This document shows, one piece after another, positions 1 to 9,609 of a DNA stretch of 61,046 nucleotides. The DNA lies in contig JACNFO010000060.1 in assembly GCA_014384565.1 (NCBI GenBank), positions 1-61,046 of the forward strand, in the 5' to 3' direction. How positions within the stretch are numbered: the stretch's first letter is position 1; every line of letters starts with the position of its first letter. The translations under genes and the position numbers were made by a program. The notes beneath the pieces are model-generated. The model did not search any database and had not been told where the DNA came from. It saw nothing but the letters and a program-made list of their open reading frames with translations. The DNA comes from Candidatus Pseudothioglobus aerophilus. GTDB lineage: Bacteria; Pseudomonadota; Gammaproteobacteria; PS1; Pseudothioglobaceae.

Positions 1-545
1 TGCATCAAGGCGTAATTTCTGAAGTTATTCTGCCCCCTCTTTTGACTGAAGATGCACTTTTAAGCTCTATTGAAAAATTACCTACAAATCCCTTAATTCT
101 AATATTAGACTCCATTCAAGACCCAAGGAATTTAGGTGCGTGCCTTAGAAGTGCTAATGCTGCAGGAGTCAGTCATGTTATTATCAATAAAGATGGCTCT
201 GCCCCAATCAATGCCTTAGTTCACAAGACTTCAGCTGGCGCTATAAATAGTCTTCAAATTTTTCATGTTACGAATCTATCAAGAACAATTAAATCAATCC
301 AAGAAAAAGGAATCTGGGTGATTGGCCTTGATGGTGACTCATCATCAAAAATCTATGATGTTAAATTATCTGATCCAACAGCTATTGTTATGGGTACTGA
401 AGGAAAAGGAATCAGACAATTAATTAAAAAAACATGCGATCAACTTGTTACCATTCCAATGTCAGGGAATATAGAAAGTCTTAATGTTTCTGTAGCAACT
501 GGAATTGCTCTATTTGAAAGTAAAAGACAAAGAGAAAGTAGTTAA
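1..545 (+). CDS. rlmB: 23S rRNA (guanosine-2'-O-)-methyltransferase RlmB, 3' part
   Basis: SpoU/TrmH-family (SPOUT) methyltransferase that in E. coli makes Gm2251 in 23S rRNA. The frame is open to the left edge (codons start at base 3), so the N-terminal L30e-like domain and true start are outside the window. The visible part is the trefoil-knot catalytic domain: LILDSIQDPRNLGACLRSA (motif 1, with the conserved N and R), VMGTEGKGIRQL (motif 2) and IPMSGNIESLNVSVATGIAL (motif 3). The TTG at 42 is only an internal codon. The family call is secure; the choice of RlmB over TrmH rests on the HQG lead-in and the ending at FESKRQRESS. Confidence 0.93.
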   Translation, partial: HQGVISEVILPPLLTEDALLSSIEKLPTNPLILILDSIQDPRNLGACLRSANAAGVSHVIINKDGSAPINALVHKTSAGAINSLQIFHVTNLSRTIKSIQEKGIWVIGLDGDSSSKIYDVKLSDPTAIVMGTEGKGIRQLIKKTCDQLVTIPMSGNIESLNVSVATGIALFESKRQRESS

Positions 546-570
546 CATTTTCAGAATTTTCGGGTAAAAT
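542..570 (+). promoter_or_regulatory. Sigma70-type promoter for yceD-rpmF-plsX
   Basis: TTAACA (542-547), a 17-base spacer, and TAAAAT (565-570): five of six and five of six matches to the consensus with ideal spacing. A transcript would begin near 577, about 17 bases before the yceD ATG. The -35 overlaps the rlmB stop codon, so the operon starts immediately after rlmB. Confidence 0.6.
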
Positions 571-593
571 ATGCACGCTTTAGAAATCAGATA

Positions 594-1118
594 ATGGAAA
601 CATCTAAACAGCTTCCTAAAACGATTAAATTATTTAAGTTTGCTAGAAAAGAAGCTAGCTTACATGGTGACTATAAAATTGCCACTATGCCTAGAATTTC
701 TGAGATAGCTAGGAATACTGAAGACAGGGTAAAGGTTGATTTATCCTTCTACTTAGAAAATGATAAAACACCATGCATAAAGGGGATAATTGACACAAAA
801 ATTATTTTAGATTGCCAGCGCTGTTTAGAGGCATTCCCCGTTGAATTAAAAATAAATTTTAATTTAGCATTTGTAAGATATGAAGATCAGGCTGAAGAGC
901 TAGATTCTGGTTTTGAAGTTTATGTTATTGGAGAAGAAGAGGATTTAGATTCAATTGATTTAATTACAGACGAGATTCTGTTATCTATTCCAATGGCCCC
1001 TTCTCATGATTTTGATTGTAATTTAAAGATAGACAAAGAAGAGATAGTTGAAGAGATTCGTAAAAATCCCTTTGACGTTCTAAAAAATATTAAAACGACC
1101 GATTTCGGCAAGGAGTAA
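594..1118 (+). CDS. yceD: YceD/DUF177 protein (23S rRNA accumulation)
   Basis: 174-residue DUF177 protein. In E. coli and plants the family is needed for normal 23S rRNA accumulation or processing, and it is nearly always next to rpmF. The family signature is visible: the LDCQRCLEAF block with the Cys pair C74/C77 in the middle of the chain, followed by an acidic stretch (EEEDLDSIDL) and a C-terminal NPFDVLKNIK. Four bases separate it from rpmF, and the promoter at 542-570 precedes it. The Shine-Dalgarno before its ATG is poor. The molecular activity of the family is not settled. Confidence 0.92.
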   Translation: METSKQLPKTIKLFKFARKEASLHGDYKIATMPRISEIARNTEDRVKVDLSFYLENDKTPCIKGIIDTKIILDCQRCLEAFPVELKINFNLAFVRYEDQAEELDSGFEVYVIGEEEDLDSIDLITDEILLSIPMAPSHDFDCNLKIDKEEIVEEIRKNPFDVLKNIKTTDFGKE

Positions 1119-1121
1119 AAA

Positions 1122-1322
1122 ATGGCAGTACAAAAAAGTAGAAAAACACCATCAAAAAGAGGCATGCGCCGCTCACATAATGCTTTGAAAAACCCTGCAT
1201 TATCTGAAGATCAAGAAACTGGTGAAACTCACCTAAGACATCATATTACTGCAGACGGATACTATCGTGGCAAGCAAGTTATAAAGTCAGCTGCTGATGA
1301 TATCGAAGAAGTAGAAGCTTAA
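1122..1322 (+). CDS. rpmF: 50S ribosomal protein L32
   Basis: 66-residue L32 of the large ribosomal subunit. It begins [20 protein letters not shown], the typical basic N-terminus, and has [14 protein letters not shown] near the end. The zinc Cys pairs present in some bacterial L32 proteins are absent, as in the usual gammaproteobacterial form. A strong AAGGAG lies just before the start. It sits between yceD and plsX, the conserved order that links ribosome supply with membrane lipid synthesis. Confidence 0.97.
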   Translation: MAVQKSRKTPSKRGMRRSHNALKNPALSEDQETGETHLRHHITADGYYRGKQVIKSAADDIEEVEA

Positions 1323-1331
1323 AGATAGAAT

Positions 1332-2357
1332 ATGTCAATAAAGGTATCAATCGATGCCTCAGGTGGTGACTTCGGAATTCCTGTCACCATTAATGCTGGT
1401 ATCATCGCTTTAAAGACTTTTAACGATCTTACAGTTGCCTTTGTAGGCGATGAAAAAGCTATAAAAAAGGAAATTAATAACGCCTCAGTTCCTCCAGAAA
1501 TTTTAGAAAGGATAGAGATAAAGCACGCATCTCAAGTCATCAATATGGATGACTCTCCTTCTACCGCTCTCAGGCACAAAAAAGACTCCTCAATGAGGGT
1601 TGCCATTAATCTTGTCAAAGATGGAAATGCTCACGCTTGCGTAAGTGCTGGAAACACAGGCGCCCTTCTATCAATAGCAAAGTTTGTCCTTAAAACTATT
1701 AAAGGGGTAGATAGGCCAGCAATTATGTCTGCTGTTCCCACATTAACAGGTCGACCTACTCATATTCTTGATTTGGGTGCTAATGTTGACTCAAAGCCCG
1801 AAACATTATTGCAATTTGCAATTATGGGTTCTATTGCCGTTCAAAATACTGAAGAAATTGATAATCCTACTGTTGGATTACTTAATGTTGGCTCTGAAGA
1901 ATTAAAAGGGCACTGGAAAATTCAAGAAACTGCAGAATTATTAAAAAACTCATCGCTGAACTATATTGGCTTTGTAGAGGGTGATGATATTTATAAGGGC
2001 AGTGTTGATGTTATTGTCTGTGATGGCTTTGAGGGAAATATTGCCCTTAAAGCTAGTGAGGGCGTTGCTCATATGTTTTCACATTTCATTAAAAAATCAT
2101 TTAACAAGAATTTTTTTACAAAAATAGCTGCTCTAATAGCAAGCTCAGTTATGAGAGATTTTAAATCTAGAGTTGACCCTGGAAAATATAACGGTGCAAG
2201 CTTACTTGGCTTAAAAGGTGTAGTAGTTAAAAGTCATGGCAAAGCAGATGTCGATTCTTTCTTTCAAGCAATTAAAGAAGCCTATCTAGAGGCGCATGCT
2301 AAAATTACTGATAAGATTTCAGTTCAATTGACGCGTGAATTAGAACAACATAAGTAG
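1332..2357 (+). CDS. plsX: Phosphate acyltransferase PlsX
   Basis: 341 residues, normal family length. PlsX converts acyl-ACP to acyl-phosphate, the donor for PlsY in phosphatidic acid synthesis, as a peripheral membrane enzyme. Signatures: the start VSIDASGGDFGIPVTI, the central VSAGNTGALLSIAKFVLKTI block and DVIVCDGFEGNIALKASEG. It is nine bases downstream of rpmF, probably co-transcribed. The remaining intergenic part to 2492 has a TATAAT and no other gene. Confidence 0.97.
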   Translation: MSIKVSIDASGGDFGIPVTINAGIIALKTFNDLTVAFVGDEKAIKKEINNASVPPEILERIEIKHASQVINMDDSPSTALRHKKDSSMRVAINLVKDGNAHACVSAGNTGALLSIAKFVLKTIKGVDRPAIMSAVPTLTGRPTHILDLGANVDSKPETLLQFAIMGSIAVQNTEEIDNPTVGLLNVGSEELKGHWKIQETAELLKNSSLNYIGFVEGDDIYKGSVDVIVCDGFEGNIALKASEGVAHMFSHFIKKSFNKNFFTKIAALIASSVMRDFKSRVDPGKYNGASLLGLKGVVVKSHGKADVDSFFQAIKEAYLEAHAKITDKISVQLTRELEQHK

Positions 2358-2407
2358 TTACCCACTAGTTAATAAATTAGTCATTAGAATCGATTCCAAC
2401 TAAAAGT

Positions 2408-2413
2408 TATAAT
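2408..2413 (+). promoter_or_regulatory. Possible -10 element upstream of the small membrane protein and fabH
   Basis: A perfect TATAAT stands in the 135-base gap after plsX. The best -35 match is TTAGAA (2384-2389, 18-base spacer), which is weak. It would give a leader of about 75 bases before the ORF at 2493. A second A/T-rich hexamer, TAATAT near 2470, is also possible. Confidence 0.35.
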
Positions 2414-2492
2414 AAATGCAAATACTCAAAATAGAAACTAAACTTAATTTATGTGTTACTAGTACTTCTAATATGAAATTTTTAGTTAAGTT

Positions 2493-2702
2493 ATGAGTGG
2501 CCAACGACGTTGGCTTAAAGTATGGGCTAGAACTGTCGGGATGCCAGTAGGTATTTCAGATGAAGATAAGCCAGAGTTCCTACCTATCACACAAACAGAT
2601 GTAAAAAAAGCTCTAGTATTCCGCACTTTTTGGATCATACTGCACGTACTAACTTGCGTTATGATTATTGCGGGCAATGGAAGGTCGCTTGGTTGGTGGT
2701 AA
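2493..2702 (+). CDS. Small single-span membrane protein of unknown function
   Basis: 69 residues, family not recognised. The first half is polar with tryptophans and basic residues (MSGQRRWLKVWARTVGMP). Then comes PITQTDVKKALVFRTFWIILHVLTCVMIIAGNGRSLGWW, with one membrane helix at about residues 42-60 and an aromatic end. An overlapping ORF on the other strand (2486-2746) is less protein-like. The composition (amphipathic, Trp-rich, positive before the helix) and the position between plsX and fabH support a real gene. No Shine-Dalgarno is obvious before the ATG. Confidence 0.6.
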   Translation: MSGQRRWLKVWARTVGMPVGISDEDKPEFLPITQTDVKKALVFRTFWIILHVLTCVMIIAGNGRSLGWW

Positions 2703-2767
2703 AATAATAAAAAAATTTTAATGTAAATAAAAATATGTTCAATCAAGAGAATATTAGAAGCTAAATA

Positions 2768-3712
2768 ATGAAAAAATTTGCAAGAATTATCGGCACTGGA
2801 AGCTACTTACCATCTAAGATCGTTACAAATCTTGATCTTGAGAAAACTCTTGATACTACTGACGAATGGATAACTGCTCGAACTGGAATTAAAGAGAGGC
2901 GAATAGTTACAGACGAAAGCACGTGTGACCTTGCTCTTGAAGCAAGTAAAAATGCCCTTGAAATGGCTGAAATTAGTCCCTCAGAGATTGATCTTATTAT
3001 TCTTGCTACAACTACGCCTGATAAAATTTTCCCTGCTACAGCAACAATGCTTCAAGACCGTCTTGGTGCTTCATGTCCAGCATTTGATCTTCAAGCAGTT
3101 TGTGCAGGTTTTGTTTTTGCCCTTACAACTGCGCAGCAGTATATTGAAAATGGCAGTTTTAAAAATATACTAGTCGTTGGCAGTGAGGCAATGTCAAAGA
3201 TTGTTGACTGGAATGATCGCTCGACTGCAATCCTTTTTGCTGATGGTGCTGGAGCTGTTATAGTTAGTTCTGATAATGCTACTGGTATAAGGCACTCTAA
3301 GCTTTATAGCGATGGAAGTTTTTTGTCGTCACTCCATGTAAACAACAACAGCATTAATGAATTAGGTACGATTGAAATGTCAGGTAATGAAGTCTTTAAA
3401 ATTGCAGTTAATAGACTTTCAGATCTTGCAGAAGAAACACTTAAAGATTGCAATATGACATCTGATGACATTACTTGGATGGTTCCCCATCAAGCCAATA
3501 TTCGCATTATTAAAGCAGTTGCAAAGCGAATTAATCTGCCTATGAGCAAAGTGATTCAAACTTTAGATACGCATGGAAATACTTCAGCCGCGTCTATTCC
3601 TTTGGCGCTTGATACAGGCGTGCGCGATGGAAGAATCAAAAAAGGTGACATGTTACTTTTTGAAGGAATTGGTGGCGGATTCAGCTGGGGTAGTGTTCTT
3701 ACTGAATACTAA
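2768..3712 (+). CDS. fabH: 3-oxoacyl-ACP synthase III (KAS III, FabH)
   Basis: 314 residues. It condenses acetyl-CoA with malonyl-ACP to start fatty-acid synthesis. The catalytic triad is visible: C112 in LQAVCAGFVFAL, H241 in WMVPHQANIRI and N271 in THGNTSAASIP, matching C112/H244/N274 of E. coli FabH. It follows plsX and the small protein. Its stop overlaps the stop of the convergent ispA by four bases, so there is no room for a separate terminator. fabD, fabG and acpP, common next genes, are not here. Confidence 0.97.
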   Translation: MKKFARIIGTGSYLPSKIVTNLDLEKTLDTTDEWITARTGIKERRIVTDESTCDLALEASKNALEMAEISPSEIDLIILATTTPDKIFPATATMLQDRLGASCPAFDLQAVCAGFVFALTTAQQYIENGSFKNILVVGSEAMSKIVDWNDRSTAILFADGAGAVIVSSDNATGIRHSKLYSDGSFLSSLHVNNNSINELGTIEMSGNEVFKIAVNRLSDLAEETLKDCNMTSDDITWMVPHQANIRIIKAVAKRINLPMSKVIQTLDTHGNTSAASIPLALDTGVRDGRIKKGDMLLFEGIGGGFSWGSVLTEY

Positions 3713-4587
3713 AAAGAGCGCTTCATTAACTTAAAAGTTAAATCCTTTAAGGGCTTTTCATCAACGCTAAGAAATGCTATTTCATCAAGAGCTATTTGGT
3801 AAAGGCCTTCATACTTTTTAACTGATTCATCTAATCCTAAAATAGATGGATACGAGGGTTTATTTTTTTCTGAATCTGAATTTTGTCGCTTACCTAATAC
3901 CTCATCTGAGGTGATTACGTCCAATACATCATCCTGAACCTGATAAGCAAGTCCTATATGATTGGAGAAAGAGTCCAATATAGATAAGTCTTTTTTACTA
4001 ATAATGGGATTCAAAATAGCGCCAAACATTACAGAACAATTTAAAAGTGAACCAGTTTTCTTTTTATGTAAATTATTAAGCAGCTCTATATCAACATCTT
4101 TAGAGATAATCGATAGATCAATTGACTGCCCTTCTGCCATCTTGAAAGCTGACAGTGATAACAAATTTAATAATCTTACTTTTGTAACTGAATCAATTAA
4201 ATCATCACTAGAAATTACCTCAAATGCCAAAGCCTGCAGGCCATCCCCTGCAAGTATTGCCTGAGCCTCACCATAAACTTTATGAGAGGACGGCTGATTA
4301 TGCCTCATATCGTCATCATCCATTGCAGGAAGGTCATCGTGAATAAGAGAGTAGATATGAATTAACTCAATAGCGCAGGCACTCGAATCAACTTTTTGGA
4401 TATCAATACCAAATAAATTAGCGATAGTGTAAGTAAGGATCGGTCTAAAGCGCTTTCCACCAGCCAAAACGCTATACTTCATAATATGATTTAGCCCGCT
4501 CTGATAAGAATTATCAGGCGAAATAGAGCTCAAATAATTTTCTAGATAGGAGTTAACTCGCTCCCGATAAACCTCAAGAATCTCCAA
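3709..4587 (-). CDS. ispA: Farnesyl diphosphate synthase (IspA-type polyprenyl synthetase)
   Basis: 292 residues. It joins IPP with DMAPP/GPP to make FPP for undecaprenyl and quinone side chains. The first Asp-rich motif is HDDLPAMDDDD (D84, D85, D90), the second is YQVQDDVLDV (D219, D220, D223), with GGKRFRP near residues 43-49. The start is a TTG: there is no in-frame ATG nearby, and the distance from the start to GGKRFRP fits the family. It overlaps the end of xseB by 14 bases, the usual xseB-ispA arrangement (a following dxs is absent). Confidence 0.95.
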   Translation of the reverse strand: MEILEVYRERVNSYLENYLSSISPDNSYQSGLNHIMKYSVLAGGKRFRPILTYTIANLFGIDIQKVDSSACAIELIHIYSLIHDDLPAMDDDDMRHNQPSSHKVYGEAQAILAGDGLQALAFEVISSDDLIDSVTKVRLLNLLSLSAFKMAEGQSIDLSIISKDVDIELLNNLHKKKTGSLLNCSVMFGAILNPIISKKDLSILDSFSNHIGLAYQVQDDVLDVITSDEVLGKRQNSDSEKNKPSYPSILGLDESVKKYEGLYQIALDEIAFLSVDEKPLKDLTFKLMKRSF

Positions 4588-4798
4588 AGGGTTTCTCTTC
4601 AGTATAGTTATCAGTATCGCTTAAAACACTTATTCGCTGCTCAGCATCAGTAAGAGCAGTATGGCATTGCCTATGTATTTTAACGCCTTCTTCAAAATAT
4701 TTAAGTGAGTCTTCTAAGCTAAGTTCACCCGACTCCATCTTGTTAATAATTTCTTCAAGCTGCATTAAGCCTTTATTAAAATTAAATTTATCTGTCAT
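4574..4798 (-). CDS. xseB: Exodeoxyribonuclease VII small subunit
   Basis: 74 residues, the usual size of XseB, which with XseA forms exonuclease VII for degradation of single-stranded DNA. The signature FNKGLMQLEEIINKMESGELSLEDSL is present in two consecutive blocks, followed by YFEEGVKIHRQCHTALTDAE, a predicted two-helix hairpin. It is translationally coupled to ispA downstream. The large subunit gene xseA is not in the window. Confidence 0.94.
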   Translation of the reverse strand: MTDKFNFNKGLMQLEEIINKMESGELSLEDSLKYFEEGVKIHRQCHTALTDAEQRISVLSDTDNYTEEKPFGDS

Positions 4799-4814
4799 TT
4801 TTATTACCTTAATT

Positions 4815-5648
4815 TCATGAATTATTTAAAAATTTATCCATCCATGCGCTAGGTAATATTCTACCTAAAAAAGCAAATAATTTGGTTGGAAAGGTGACGC
4901 GATAATGAATTTTTGGTGAGCTTGACCTTAGAGCATGAAGTGCACACTTCAATACAGCCTCTGGTGGAAGAGTAAATTGAGCATTCTCATCTGATTCAAG
5001 CCTTTGAATCATTGTATTATATTGCTCCTTATAATGGCTCTTTGAACTATCTACATTTTCTTTAAAAGCTAAATAAGCATTGGCTCTAAATTTTGACTCT
5101 ATTGGCCCAGGCTGAATTAAAGAAAATTTAATGTTTGTATCACTTAGCTCTAACCTTAAGGTATTAACTAGTCCCTCTATTGCGAACTTAGATGCAATAT
5201 AAGGGCCTCTAAATGGCATGGCAACAAAGCCTAAAACAGAGCTTATATAAATAACTCGCCCTACGTTTTCTTTTCTCATTTTAGGTAATACTAAATTAGT
5301 CAACTCATGCCAACCAAAAACATTCGCCTGAAATTGCTTCTCTAAAGCATCTCGGGAAATATCCTCTAGAGCACCAGCTTGTCCATAAGCGCCATTATTA
5401 ATTAAAGCATAAAGGTTATCAGTCTTTTGATAAAGTTCTGAAATAGCATTATTTATTGAGCTTGAGGAAGATAAATCAAGTAATAAAGACTCAAAACCTA
5501 GGGCTCTAAGTTTATCTACGTCATTAGTATTTCTAGCACTCGCAAAAACACGGTAACCTTCAGAGCGAAGTCCATGAGCAAGACAAAGTCCTATTCCACT
5601 TGAGCATCCAGTAATAAGAACTGACTTTAGTTTTGAAGAGCTGGCCAA
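4815..5648 (-). CDS. Short-chain dehydrogenase/reductase, substrate unknown
   Basis: 277-residue classical SDR: TGCSSGIG at 13-20 (NAD(P) fold), NNG at 84-86, Ser136/137 and the catalytic Y150-x3-K154 in GPYIASKFA. The sequence type (VLITGCSSGIG, FASARN, SVLGFVAMPFRGPYIASK) resembles the YbbO-like SDRs that act on retinal-like or fatty aldehydes, but the substrate cannot be read from the sequence. The start must be the TTG at 5648: the frame is closed by a TAA four codons upstream and has no ATG between. It overlaps the 3' end of pcnB by 22 bases. Confidence 0.85.
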   Translation of the reverse strand: MASSSKLKSVLITGCSSGIGLCLAHGLRSEGYRVFASARNTNDVDKLRALGFESLLLDLSSSSSINNAISELYQKTDNLYALINNGAYGQAGALEDISRDALEKQFQANVFGWHELTNLVLPKMRKENVGRVIYISSVLGFVAMPFRGPYIASKFAIEGLVNTLRLELSDTNIKFSLIQPGPIESKFRANAYLAFKENVDSSKSHYKEQYNTMIQRLESDENAQFTLPPEAVLKCALHALRSSSPKIHYRVTFPTKLFAFLGRILPSAWMDKFLNNS

Positions 5649-6766
5649 TGTTCCGCCTTATTTTTTAATTCTAAATCAATACTTTGTGAACGTAATACTA
5701 GAAAGTCATAGGCCATACGAAAACGTGGATTACCAATTAAGTCACTTTCTTTTTTTGGATTACAATTTTCAAGTTGGTATTGCATCAACCAAATATCTTT
5801 AACTCGAGTTGACAACCATCGAGGCATCATAACTTGCTGAGTTTGATTTTTAATAACATACTCTGCAGCATTGATCATTGTCTGTACTCGAGGCTTATTT
5901 TTTTTATTAGTCACAACAACTCTTAAATTAAACGAACTCCAAAGAAAGACAGCAAAAATAAATGCAGGAGTAACAGAATTACCACTCTTAATTCTTTTAG
6001 AAGTATTTTCTAACGCGACATCAATAAATAAACTTTCTTTAGTTTGCGAGAATAAATGCTTTAACAATCCAAAATTTAAAAGTTCATTAAAAACTTCAAT
6101 TGAGTTTTCGTTGTGGAATAGTTTGATTACCTCTTCATAAAGTCTCGCAGGTGGGATATTAGCAAGTAAATGTGCATTACTTGATATACTTTTTGAAAGC
6201 TCTGATTCTAATTGAGCATTTAGTTTGACCTTAAAGCGGACAGCACGAATCATTCTAACAGGGTCTTCTTCAAAACGCTCTTTTGGACTACCTATCATTT
6301 TAATTTCGGCAGCTTTTAAATCACCCAGGCCTCCAACATAATCAATGACCTGAGAGCTTACAAGATCATAATAAAGACCATTAACAGTAAAATCCCTTCT
6401 GAATACATCATCTTCCAATGACCCATAAAAGTTATCCCGAACAACCACGCCACTATTAGAAGTTTTAACCCTACCCGCGCGAAAAGTAGCTACTTCAATA
6501 AATTTTCTTGCAGAAAACATTATATGAACTAATCTAAAGCGCCTTCCAATAATTCTTGAGCGTTTAAAAGTTTTGTGGACTTGCTCTGGGGTTGCATTTG
6601 TAGCAATATCGAAATCTTTAGGCTCATAGCCTAACAATAAATCGCGTATACATCCACCAACTAAATAAGCATCATACCCAGCTTTAATTAGAATCTGAAC
6701 AACCTTCACAGCATCTTTATCAAGTAAATTTTTGTCAAATTTAACAGTCTGACGAACTGGGGTCAT
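5627..6766 (-). CDS. pcnB: Poly(A) polymerase I / CCA-adding-like nucleotidyltransferase
   Basis: 379 residues. PcnB adds 3' poly(A) tails that promote RNA decay. The nucleotidyltransferase core shows [21 protein letters not shown] (the DxD metal ligands are in KDFDIAT) and [16 protein letters not shown], typical of PcnB rather than CCA-adding Cca. [12 protein letters not shown] follows. E. coli PcnB is about 465 residues, so the basic C-terminal tail is shortened here. With rne, pnp and rho it gives this window a large share of the RNA-decay machinery. Confidence 0.9.
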   Translation of the reverse strand: MTPVRQTVKFDKNLLDKDAVKVVQILIKAGYDAYLVGGCIRDLLLGYEPKDFDIATNATPEQVHKTFKRSRIIGRRFRLVHIMFSARKFIEVATFRAGRVKTSNSGVVVRDNFYGSLEDDVFRRDFTVNGLYYDLVSSQVIDYVGGLGDLKAAEIKMIGSPKERFEEDPVRMIRAVRFKVKLNAQLESELSKSISSNAHLLANIPPARLYEEVIKLFHNENSIEVFNELLNFGLLKHLFSQTKESLFIDVALENTSKRIKSGNSVTPAFIFAVFLWSSFNLRVVVTNKKNKPRVQTMINAAEYVIKNQTQQVMMPRWLSTRVKDIWLMQYQLENCNPKKESDLIGNPRFRMAYDFLVLRSQSIDLELKNKAEHWPALQN

Positions 6767-7149
6767 AAGCTTACAACTTCTCTAGGCTTCCAGCCATCTT
6801 TTCTATGCTCACATTCAATATTTGTATAAACCCCACCTCTAACATTAAAAATAGCTTTTAATCTTATAAAACGAGGATCCATCGCTTCAACTAGATCATC
6901 AAGAATTTTATTAGTAACGGCTTCATGAAAAGCACCCTCATTCCTGTAGGACCAAAAATAATTTTTTAGAGCTTTAAGTTCAACACAAAAATTATCAGCT
7001 ATATACTCTATATGGATATCTGCAAAATCTGGTTGTCCAGTCAAAGGGCAAAGGCATGTAAATTCTGATGAATCAATGCGAATTACAAAATCTCTTTCAC
7101 TATTAGGATTATCAAAAACTTCTAAAATTTTACTTGGTGAGCTAGACAT
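6763..7149 (-). CDS. queF: NADPH-dependent 7-cyano-7-deazaguanine reductase QueF (short type)
   Basis: 128 residues from the ATG at 7149. An in-frame ATG 17 codons earlier lies deep inside lptF and would add a non-homologous tail, so I prefer the shorter form. QueF reduces preQ0 to preQ1 in queuosine synthesis. [14 protein letters not shown] carries the nucleophile Cys (C34) and acid D41. [23 protein letters not shown] is the NADPH/substrate region. It is the single-domain (B. subtilis-like) form, not the two-domain E. coli form. It overlaps lptF by eight bases and the pcnB start by four. Confidence 0.94.
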   Translation of the reverse strand: MSSSPSKILEVFDNPNSERDFVIRIDSSEFTCLCPLTGQPDFADIHIEYIADNFCVELKALKNYFWSYRNEGAFHEAVTNKILDDLVEAMDPRFIRLKAIFNVRGGVYTNIECEHRKDGWKPREVVSL

Positions 7150-8308
7150 GGCTTTTCTCTTTAATATTAAAAAAGGGTATTTTATCAATAAAGTAAGCAA
7201 CTTTGCCTTGTCTAAATTGATAAAAAATTATTAAAAATAGTAATAATAGTAAGTGAATACTCCACATACCGATTAATGGGCTTAGTTGGCCACTCTCAAT
7301 TGCACTTTTCGCAACTAACAAGGCGTTGTTGTATAGCATGAAAATAATTATTCCAAATATGAGATTAATTCCTTTGCCAGTTCTTGGAGGTGATTTTCCT
7401 AGAAAAACACCAAATATAGAAAGGATTAAAACTGAAATAGGCTGGGAAATTCTCCATTGAATCTCTGCATTTGCATTAACTCCGCCTTCTCTTAATAGAT
7501 CTATTGTATTTCTCTCTTCTATTTCAGAAAAACTCGCTATAGATTTTTGAATATCTCCTGAAACTATCTCCAAATCATATTTCTCAAAATTAAGAATATT
7601 AATATTTTTATCGCCAGGTAATCCCTCATACCTCGTACCATTCTGAAGTCGAAGATATATACTGCCATTTATTTGATCGGTATATTTCTTTGCATCTGAA
7701 GCGAGAACAACTACTGGACTCTCATCATCCAACGCATAAATAAATACTTCTTCCATATTTTGCTCACCAACGATGTCACTTACTTTTGATTCAGAGGCAT
7801 AAAAGACAATCTCGCCATTTTTAAAGCTCTCAAACTTTCCTTCTGTAATAAATGAAAATTCTGATGCATTAACCGTTTCAGATTCAGCATAACTTTTCTG
7901 CTGCTTGGCCCATGGAACTGCGAATATAGTTAAATAAAAAATAACAATAAAAGTAAAAAAAACGATTGGTTTAATTAAGTTCATAAAAGCTCTATCACCA
8001 AGTCCAATAGAATTCATTACCACTGCCTCTGAGTTTTTATAGAGCTGAGATATAGCAATAATAATAGCTAGAAAAAGGGATAAGGTTAATATTATTGGGA
8101 TATCTCTTAGCATGTTAAAGCCGATTAGTGGCATTAACTCTTGAATAGGAATTCCAAGGGATACACTCTCTTGAACAGTTAGAACAAACTGATTACCAAA
8201 TACTATAAGTCCAATTATAAAAGTGATCGCAATAAAAAATATAAATAAATTGCTCAGTAAGTACCTGGAAATTATAGTGTTTTTAAATTTGAAAAACTTA
8301 AGCAGCAT
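7142..8308 (-). CDS. lptF: LPS export permease LptF (YjgP/YjgQ family)
   Basis: 388 residues, an inner-membrane subunit of the LptBFGC lipopolysaccharide exporter. An N-terminal block of three membrane helices (including [22 protein letters not shown]) carries [19 protein letters not shown], the family's cytoplasmic coupling region. A periplasmic beta-jellyroll follows (about 135-270), then three C-terminal helices. The order and the [11 protein letters not shown] motif fit LptF better than LptG. LptG, often adjacent, is not here. The start has no clear Shine-Dalgarno. Confidence 0.88.
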   Translation of the reverse strand: MLLKFFKFKNTIISRYLLSNLFIFFIAITFIIGLIVFGNQFVLTVQESVSLGIPIQELMPLIGFNMLRDIPIILTLSLFLAIIIAISQLYKNSEAVVMNSIGLGDRAFMNLIKPIVFFTFIVIFYLTIFAVPWAKQQKSYAESETVNASEFSFITEGKFESFKNGEIVFYASESKVSDIVGEQNMEEVFIYALDDESPVVVLASDAKKYTDQINGSIYLRLQNGTRYEGLPGDKNINILNFEKYDLEIVSGDIQKSIASFSEIEERNTIDLLREGGVNANAEIQWRISQPISVLILSIFGVFLGKSPPRTGKGINLIFGIIIFMLYNNALLVAKSAIESGQLSPLIGMWSIHLLLLLFLIIFYQFRQGKVAYFIDKIPFFNIKEKSHV

Positions 8309-8346
8309 ACTGATAATTATAAAATAATCTCAACAGCTAATTGAAA

Positions 8347-9609
8347 TTACTTCTTTTGCTTCATTGAGTCAAAAAACTCATCATTTGTTTTAGAAAATCT
8401 CAGCCTTTCAATTAAAAACTCTGCAGCCTCAACAGTATCCATAGGGTGGAGAATTTTTCTTAAAATCCACATTTTTTGAAGTTCTTGTTCATCTGTCATA
8501 AGTTCTTCACGACGAGTTCCTGAGGCGTTTATATTAATAGCAGGGAATATTCGTTTTTCAGACAGCCTTCTCTCAAGATGCAGCTCCATATTACCTGTGC
8601 CTTTGAATTCTTGATAGATGACTTCGTCCATTTTAGAGCCAGTTTCAACTAACGCAGTAGCAATTATAGTAATGCTACCCCCATTTTCAATATTTCTTGC
8701 AGCACCAAAAAAGCGCTTTGGTCTTTGCAAAGCATTTGCATCAACACCACCAGTTAAAACCTTTCCAGAAGAAGGAGCGACAGTATTATAAGCTCTTGCA
8801 AGACGTGTTATAGAATCAAGTAAGATAATAACATCTTTGCCTTGCTCTGCTCTTCTTTTAGCTTTCTCAATAACAATTTCAGCAATTTGAACGTGTCTTT
8901 TCGCAGGCTCATCAAAAGTAGAAGAAATAACCTCACCTCTAACAGTTCGCTCCATCTCTGTAACCTCTTCTGGCCTCTCATCAATTAATAAAACAATCAA
9001 TTCGCACTCAGGATGATTAACAGCAATCGATGATGCAATATTTTGCAAAATCATAGTTTTTCCAGCCTTTGGAGGGGCCACTAATAATCCTCTTTGTCCT
9101 TTTCCAATAGGGGCAACTAAGTCAATCACTCTAGCAGTTATATCCTCTGTACCCCCGTTACCTAACTCAAGACCTAATCTTTCATTAGGATGCAATGGTG
9201 TTAATGAAGAAAAAGGTATACGATTTCTAACGCTCTCTGGAGAATCTTCATTTACCTCAGAAACTTTAACTAAAGCAAAATACTTTTCACCTTTTTTTGG
9301 AGATCTAATTTTTCCAGTAACAACGTCACCAGTTAATAAATTAAAACGTCTGATTTGATTTGGCGACACGTAAATATCATCAGGGCCAGATACATAAGAG
9401 TCATTTGAAGACCTAAGGAAACCATAGCCCTCTTGTAAAATATCTAAAACACCGTCTCCTAGAACCTCTTCATCGTTATCTGCTTTATGTTTTAGAATTG
9501 CAAAAATTAAAGTTTGTTTTTTTGCCCTTGATATATTTTCGATACCAAGAGATTGAGCTAGTTCTAGAAGCTCAGCAGGAGTCTTAATTTTAAGTTCTGA
9601 TAGTTTCAT
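8347..9609 (-). CDS. rho: Transcription termination factor Rho
   Basis: 420 residues, same size as E. coli Rho (419), a hexameric RNA-dependent ATPase-helicase. It begins [22 protein letters not shown] (Rho N-terminal domain), followed by the cold-shock RNA-binding domain (GYGFLRS). The Walker A is [15 protein letters not shown] and the Walker B region [16 protein letters not shown]. The Q-loop region is [20 protein letters not shown]. It follows trxA, a common gammaproteobacterial order. Its leader (9610-9734) is C-rich with a mini-ORF that overlaps this start by ATGA (see separate entries), suggesting autogenous control. Confidence 0.98.
   Translation of the reverse strand: MKLSELKIKTPAELLELAQSLGIENISRAKKQTLIFAILKHKADNDEEVLGDGVLDILQEGYGFLRSSNDSYVSGPDDIYVSPNQIRRFNLLTGDVVTGKIRSPKKGEKYFALVKVSEVNEDSPESVRNRIPFSSLTPLHPNERLGLELGNGGTEDITARVIDLVAPIGKGQRGLLVAPPKAGKTMILQNIASSIAVNHPECELIVLLIDERPEEVTEMERTVRGEVISSTFDEPAKRHVQIAEIVIEKAKRRAEQGKDVIILLDSITRLARAYNTVAPSSGKVLTGGVDANALQRPKRFFGAARNIENGGSITIIATALVETGSKMDEVIYQEFKGTGNMELHLERRLSEKRIFPAININASGTRREELMTDEQELQKMWILRKILHPMDTVEAAEFLIERLRFSKTNDEFFDSMKQKK

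Noticed and set aside
2486-2746. An 86-codon ORF on the minus strand over the small protein at 2493
   Set aside because: It is antiparallel to the better + strand frame, has Cys/Ser/Thr-rich composition without a domain and no neighbours in the same direction.
7149-7200. Upstream ATG for queF giving a 145-residue protein
   Set aside because: The extra 17 residues come from the lptF coding sequence and do not fit the QueF N-terminus.
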